Shown here: positions 6,404-7,663 of the stretch, piece by piece | Layout of the letters: each line of letters opens with the position of its first letter | How positions within the stretch are numbered: position 1 is the first letter of the stretch | Translations under genes and position numbers: made by a program | Origin: Candidatus Omnitrophota bacterium | GTDB taxonomy: Bacteria; Omnitrophota; Gorgyraeia; 2-02-FULL-51-18 | Length of the DNA stretch: 7,663 nt | Direction: 5' to 3' | Assembly (NCBI GenBank): GCA_023247935.1 | Contig: JAHFFM010000089.1 | Coordinates: 1 to 7,663, forward strand | The notes under the pieces: model-generated | What the model saw: only the letters and a program-made list of their open reading frames with translations | What the model was told of the DNA's origin: nothing | Database searches by the model: none

Positions 6404-7275
6404 AAGAGAGTCTCCTCCACCACAATCAAATCATCAGGCTGCAGCGCCATATCCGGAGCTTTGCCATTAATGATACGGGAAACATTGATGACCATGAGTT
6501 TTTGTTTGCCTGCTTTGCCCTTACGAATGAGCTTCACGCGATTGGTGGCGGCAAGAGGCGTAAAGCCTCCAAATTCTGAGATCAGCTTAATCAACGTTTT
6601 CTCGGGCTTGTATTCATAATTTCCGGGGCGCGACACTTGTCCCAAAACCGAGATCGTTTTAATTTCGGGCTTTTTGACTTCTTCCTTGCTAAGATCCACA
6701 AATTTTTCCACATAAATCATATCGCCCGGGATCAGCGCCACGTCATCCGCTTCCCCTTTCATAATGGACTGAACATTCACCTGCTTAAAAGATTTTTTAC
6801 CCGTTTTGACAAGACGAACCAATTTAACGTTATTCATGTCCGCGTTGTCCTTAAATCCGCCTACTTGGGAAATGAGTTTGACCAAAGTTAAATTGGGCGT
6901 GAGAAGAAAATTACCGGGCTTTCCTACCTGGCCTAAGATGGTGACGGATTTGGTGGGACTCTCCGCGAATTCCACCTGGATTTGGGGATTATTCAGATAA
7001 TCGCCCAGCTTCATCAGAAGTTCTTTTTTCAAGTCTTCCAATGCCACGCCATCCGCCGTGATTTCTCCGATCATGGGGTAATAAATTTTACCCGAAGGCG
7101 CTACGGTGAAAACGCCTGACAAATCTTTTTCCTTGTACACCTGGATATCGAGCTTATCTCCCGAGTGCACGGTGTAAATGTCCGGCTGTGTATTTTCTTC
7201 AGCCATCAAAGAAAATGGTTTAACCGCCAGGCTGAACGAAAAAATAAAAACAAAAATAAGGATTCGTTTCATCAT
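6400..7275 (-). CDS. Polysaccharide export (OPX) protein with signal peptide, Poly_export domain and two SLBB domains; no outer-membrane helix
   Basis: A periplasmic conduit for polymer between the inner-membrane co-polymerase and the outer membrane. Of 291 residues, a Sec signal peptide spans about 1-25 (MMKR, a Phe/Ile-rich core, then SLMA before EENTQ). The Poly_export domain is about 34-103 (HSGDKLDIQVY, APSGKIYYPMIGE). Two tandem SLBB domains follow, about 110-192 and 207-290, aligned by LGQVGKPGNF and LGQVSRPGNY. The mature part contains no Cys, so it is not a lipoprotein, and it ends right after SLBB2, without the C-terminal amphipathic helix of the 379-residue E. coli Wza. The frame is open upstream to 7494, but that part overlaps the beta-barrel gene and lies before the signal peptide. 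Start is the first of two ATGs (7275 or 7272), 7 or 10 nt after the upstream stop, with a weak GAGAG ribosome site. Its TGA overlaps the kinase TTG. Confidence 0.93.
   Translation of the reverse strand: MMKRILIFVFIFSFSLAVKPFSLMAEENTQPDIYTVHSGDKLDIQVYKEKDLSGVFTVAPSGKIYYPMIGEITADGVALEDLKKELLMKLGDYLNNPQIQVEFAESPTKSVTILGQVGKPGNFLLTPNLTLVKLISQVGGFKDNADMNNVKLVRLVKTGKKSFKQVNVQSIMKGEADDVALIPGDMIYVEKFVDLSKEEVKKPEIKTISVLGQVSRPGNYEYKPEKTLIKLISEFGGFTPLAATNRVKLIRKGKAGKQKLMVINVSRIINGKAPDMALQPDDLIVVEETLF
6412..6418 (-). promoter_or_regulatory. Shine-Dalgarno site that fixes the TTG start of the co-polymerase/kinase
   Basis: GGAGGAG on the minus strand, 8 nt before the TTG at 6403 and within the last codons of the export protein gene. 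It is one of the strongest ribosome sites in the window and offsets the weak TTG initiator. Confidence 0.75.
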
Positions 7276-7282
7276 GCTTCTC

Positions 7283-7663
7283 TCAGAAAGAGTATTGACT
7301 CGAAAGAACCAGTTTTTGTTGATTGTATTCTCCGCTTTTAAAAGTGTTGTGCTGTTTAATATTGCTATACCCCAATCGTAACGGCAATAAATATTTGGGC
7401 GTCCAATTGAGACCCAAATCCCACGTGATTTGTTCGCTTTCCGGTTGACGGGTAAAGGTGAGGAAGTCATTTTCAACGTCAGGGCCCGAGACAAAAATAT
7501 CCTTGGTCGTGGAGTACGTGTATTGCGCGGCCGCGTCCAGGGTCAAGCGCGAAGCCAGCTGATAAGTCGCGTCCAAACCGTACGTCGTATTGACAGAGGT
7601 AACTGCCGAATGCTCGATCGTGTCAAACGATTGGCCAATAGAACGGACATAAGAAGCAGTGAT
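7283..7663 (-). CDS. Outer-membrane beta-barrel protein (BBP2-like), C-terminal part; start lies outside the window
   Basis: The C-terminal 126 residues of an outer-membrane protein. The frame is open to the right edge; the only initiator-like codon in this part, a TTG at 7576, is an internal Leu, so the gene begins beyond 7663. The sequence alternates polar and aromatic/hydrophobic residues in strands joined by short turns or polar loops (VNTTYGLDATYQLA, LTLDAAAQYTYS, ITWDLGLNWTPKYLLPLRLGYS, QKLVLSSQYSF). It ends in Tyr-Ser-Phe, the C-terminal aromatic signal recognised by the BAM machinery. The pattern resembles the putative beta-barrel porin-2 family often found beside SLBB export genes; that family call is from pattern, not a search. 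It lies 7 nt upstream of the export protein gene on the same strand and is probably its outer-membrane partner. Strand number and full length cannot be judged from this fragment. Confidence 0.8.
   Translation of the reverse strand: MTASYVRSIGQSFDTIEHSAVTSVNTTYGLDATYQLASRLTLDAAAQYTYSTTKDIFVSGPDVENDFLTFTRQPESEQITWDLGLNWTPKYLLPLRLGYSNIKQHNTFKSGEYNQQKLVLSSQYSF

Larger units (their letters stand above)
863..7663 (-). other. Leftward polysaccharide export and sugar-modification operon (promoter outside window)
   Basis: Seven genes on the minus strand with junctions, in transcription order, of +7 nt, TTGA, ATGA, GTGA, +24 nt and ATGA. No gap could hold a promoter or terminator of ordinary size, so a single transcript starting beyond 7663 is likely. 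Gene order runs from outer membrane (barrel) through periplasm (SLBB) and inner membrane (co-polymerase/kinase) to cytoplasmic sugar enzymes. Confidence 0.8.

Noticed and set aside
7276..7494. N-terminal extension of the export protein frame (73 residues).
   Set aside because: It overlaps the beta-barrel gene in another frame and precedes a clear signal peptide at 7275 or 7272. The barrel frame there has strand-like residue patterning and a proper C-terminal Phe.

Overview
This window is part of a cell-surface or exopolysaccharide biosynthesis and export locus from a Gram-negative (diderm) bacterium. The diderm assignment rests on three things: an outer-membrane beta-barrel protein ending in Phe, a periplasmic SLBB-type polysaccharide export protein with a signal peptide, and a Wzz/Wzc-type co-polymerase fused to a BY-kinase. 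Base composition is moderate and codon use looks even across the genes. I cannot name the taxon. An environmental lineage of the Omnitrophota/Elusimicrobiota type would fit this gene set, but that is a low-confidence guess.

Layout. At the left edge, a 5'-truncated family-2 glycosyltransferase runs rightward (2..880). Everything else runs leftward as one tightly packed operon. In transcription order (right to left) it holds: a partial outer-membrane beta-barrel protein (7663..7283, start outside the window), the SLBB export protein (7275..6400), the chain-length regulator/tyrosine autokinase (6403..4592), GDP-mannose 4,6-dehydratase gmd (4595..3597), a GDP-fucose-synthase-like SDR (3600..2644), a class I methyltransferase with a four-Cys N-terminus (2619..1723), and a 2OG-Fe(II) oxygenase (1726..863). 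The last gene converges on the glycosyltransferase and overlaps its 3' end by 18 bp.

Four of the six operon junctions are 4-bp start/stop overlaps (TTGA, ATGA, GTGA, ATGA). The other two are short gaps of 7 and 24 nt. Translation is therefore probably coupled, and the operon promoter must lie beyond 7663. Two genes use non-ATG starts supported by good Shine-Dalgarno sequences: TTG for the kinase and GTG for the SDR.

How the genes work together (inference from families): gmd plus the SDR make a GDP-6-deoxyhexose, probably GDP-L-fucose. The glycosyltransferase adds a sugar to a lipid-linked or growing glycan. The methyltransferase and oxygenase probably modify a sugar or another precursor. The kinase/co-polymerase, SLBB protein and beta-barrel form the envelope-spanning export path. 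The flippase, polymerase and initiating transferase are not in the window. The most interesting point is that the export protein lacks both a lipobox and the C-terminal helix that lets Wza cross the outer membrane, while a beta-barrel gene sits directly upstream. I found no RNA genes, mobile elements, CRISPR arrays, intergenic stretch over 30 bases, or clear sign of a wholly new system.
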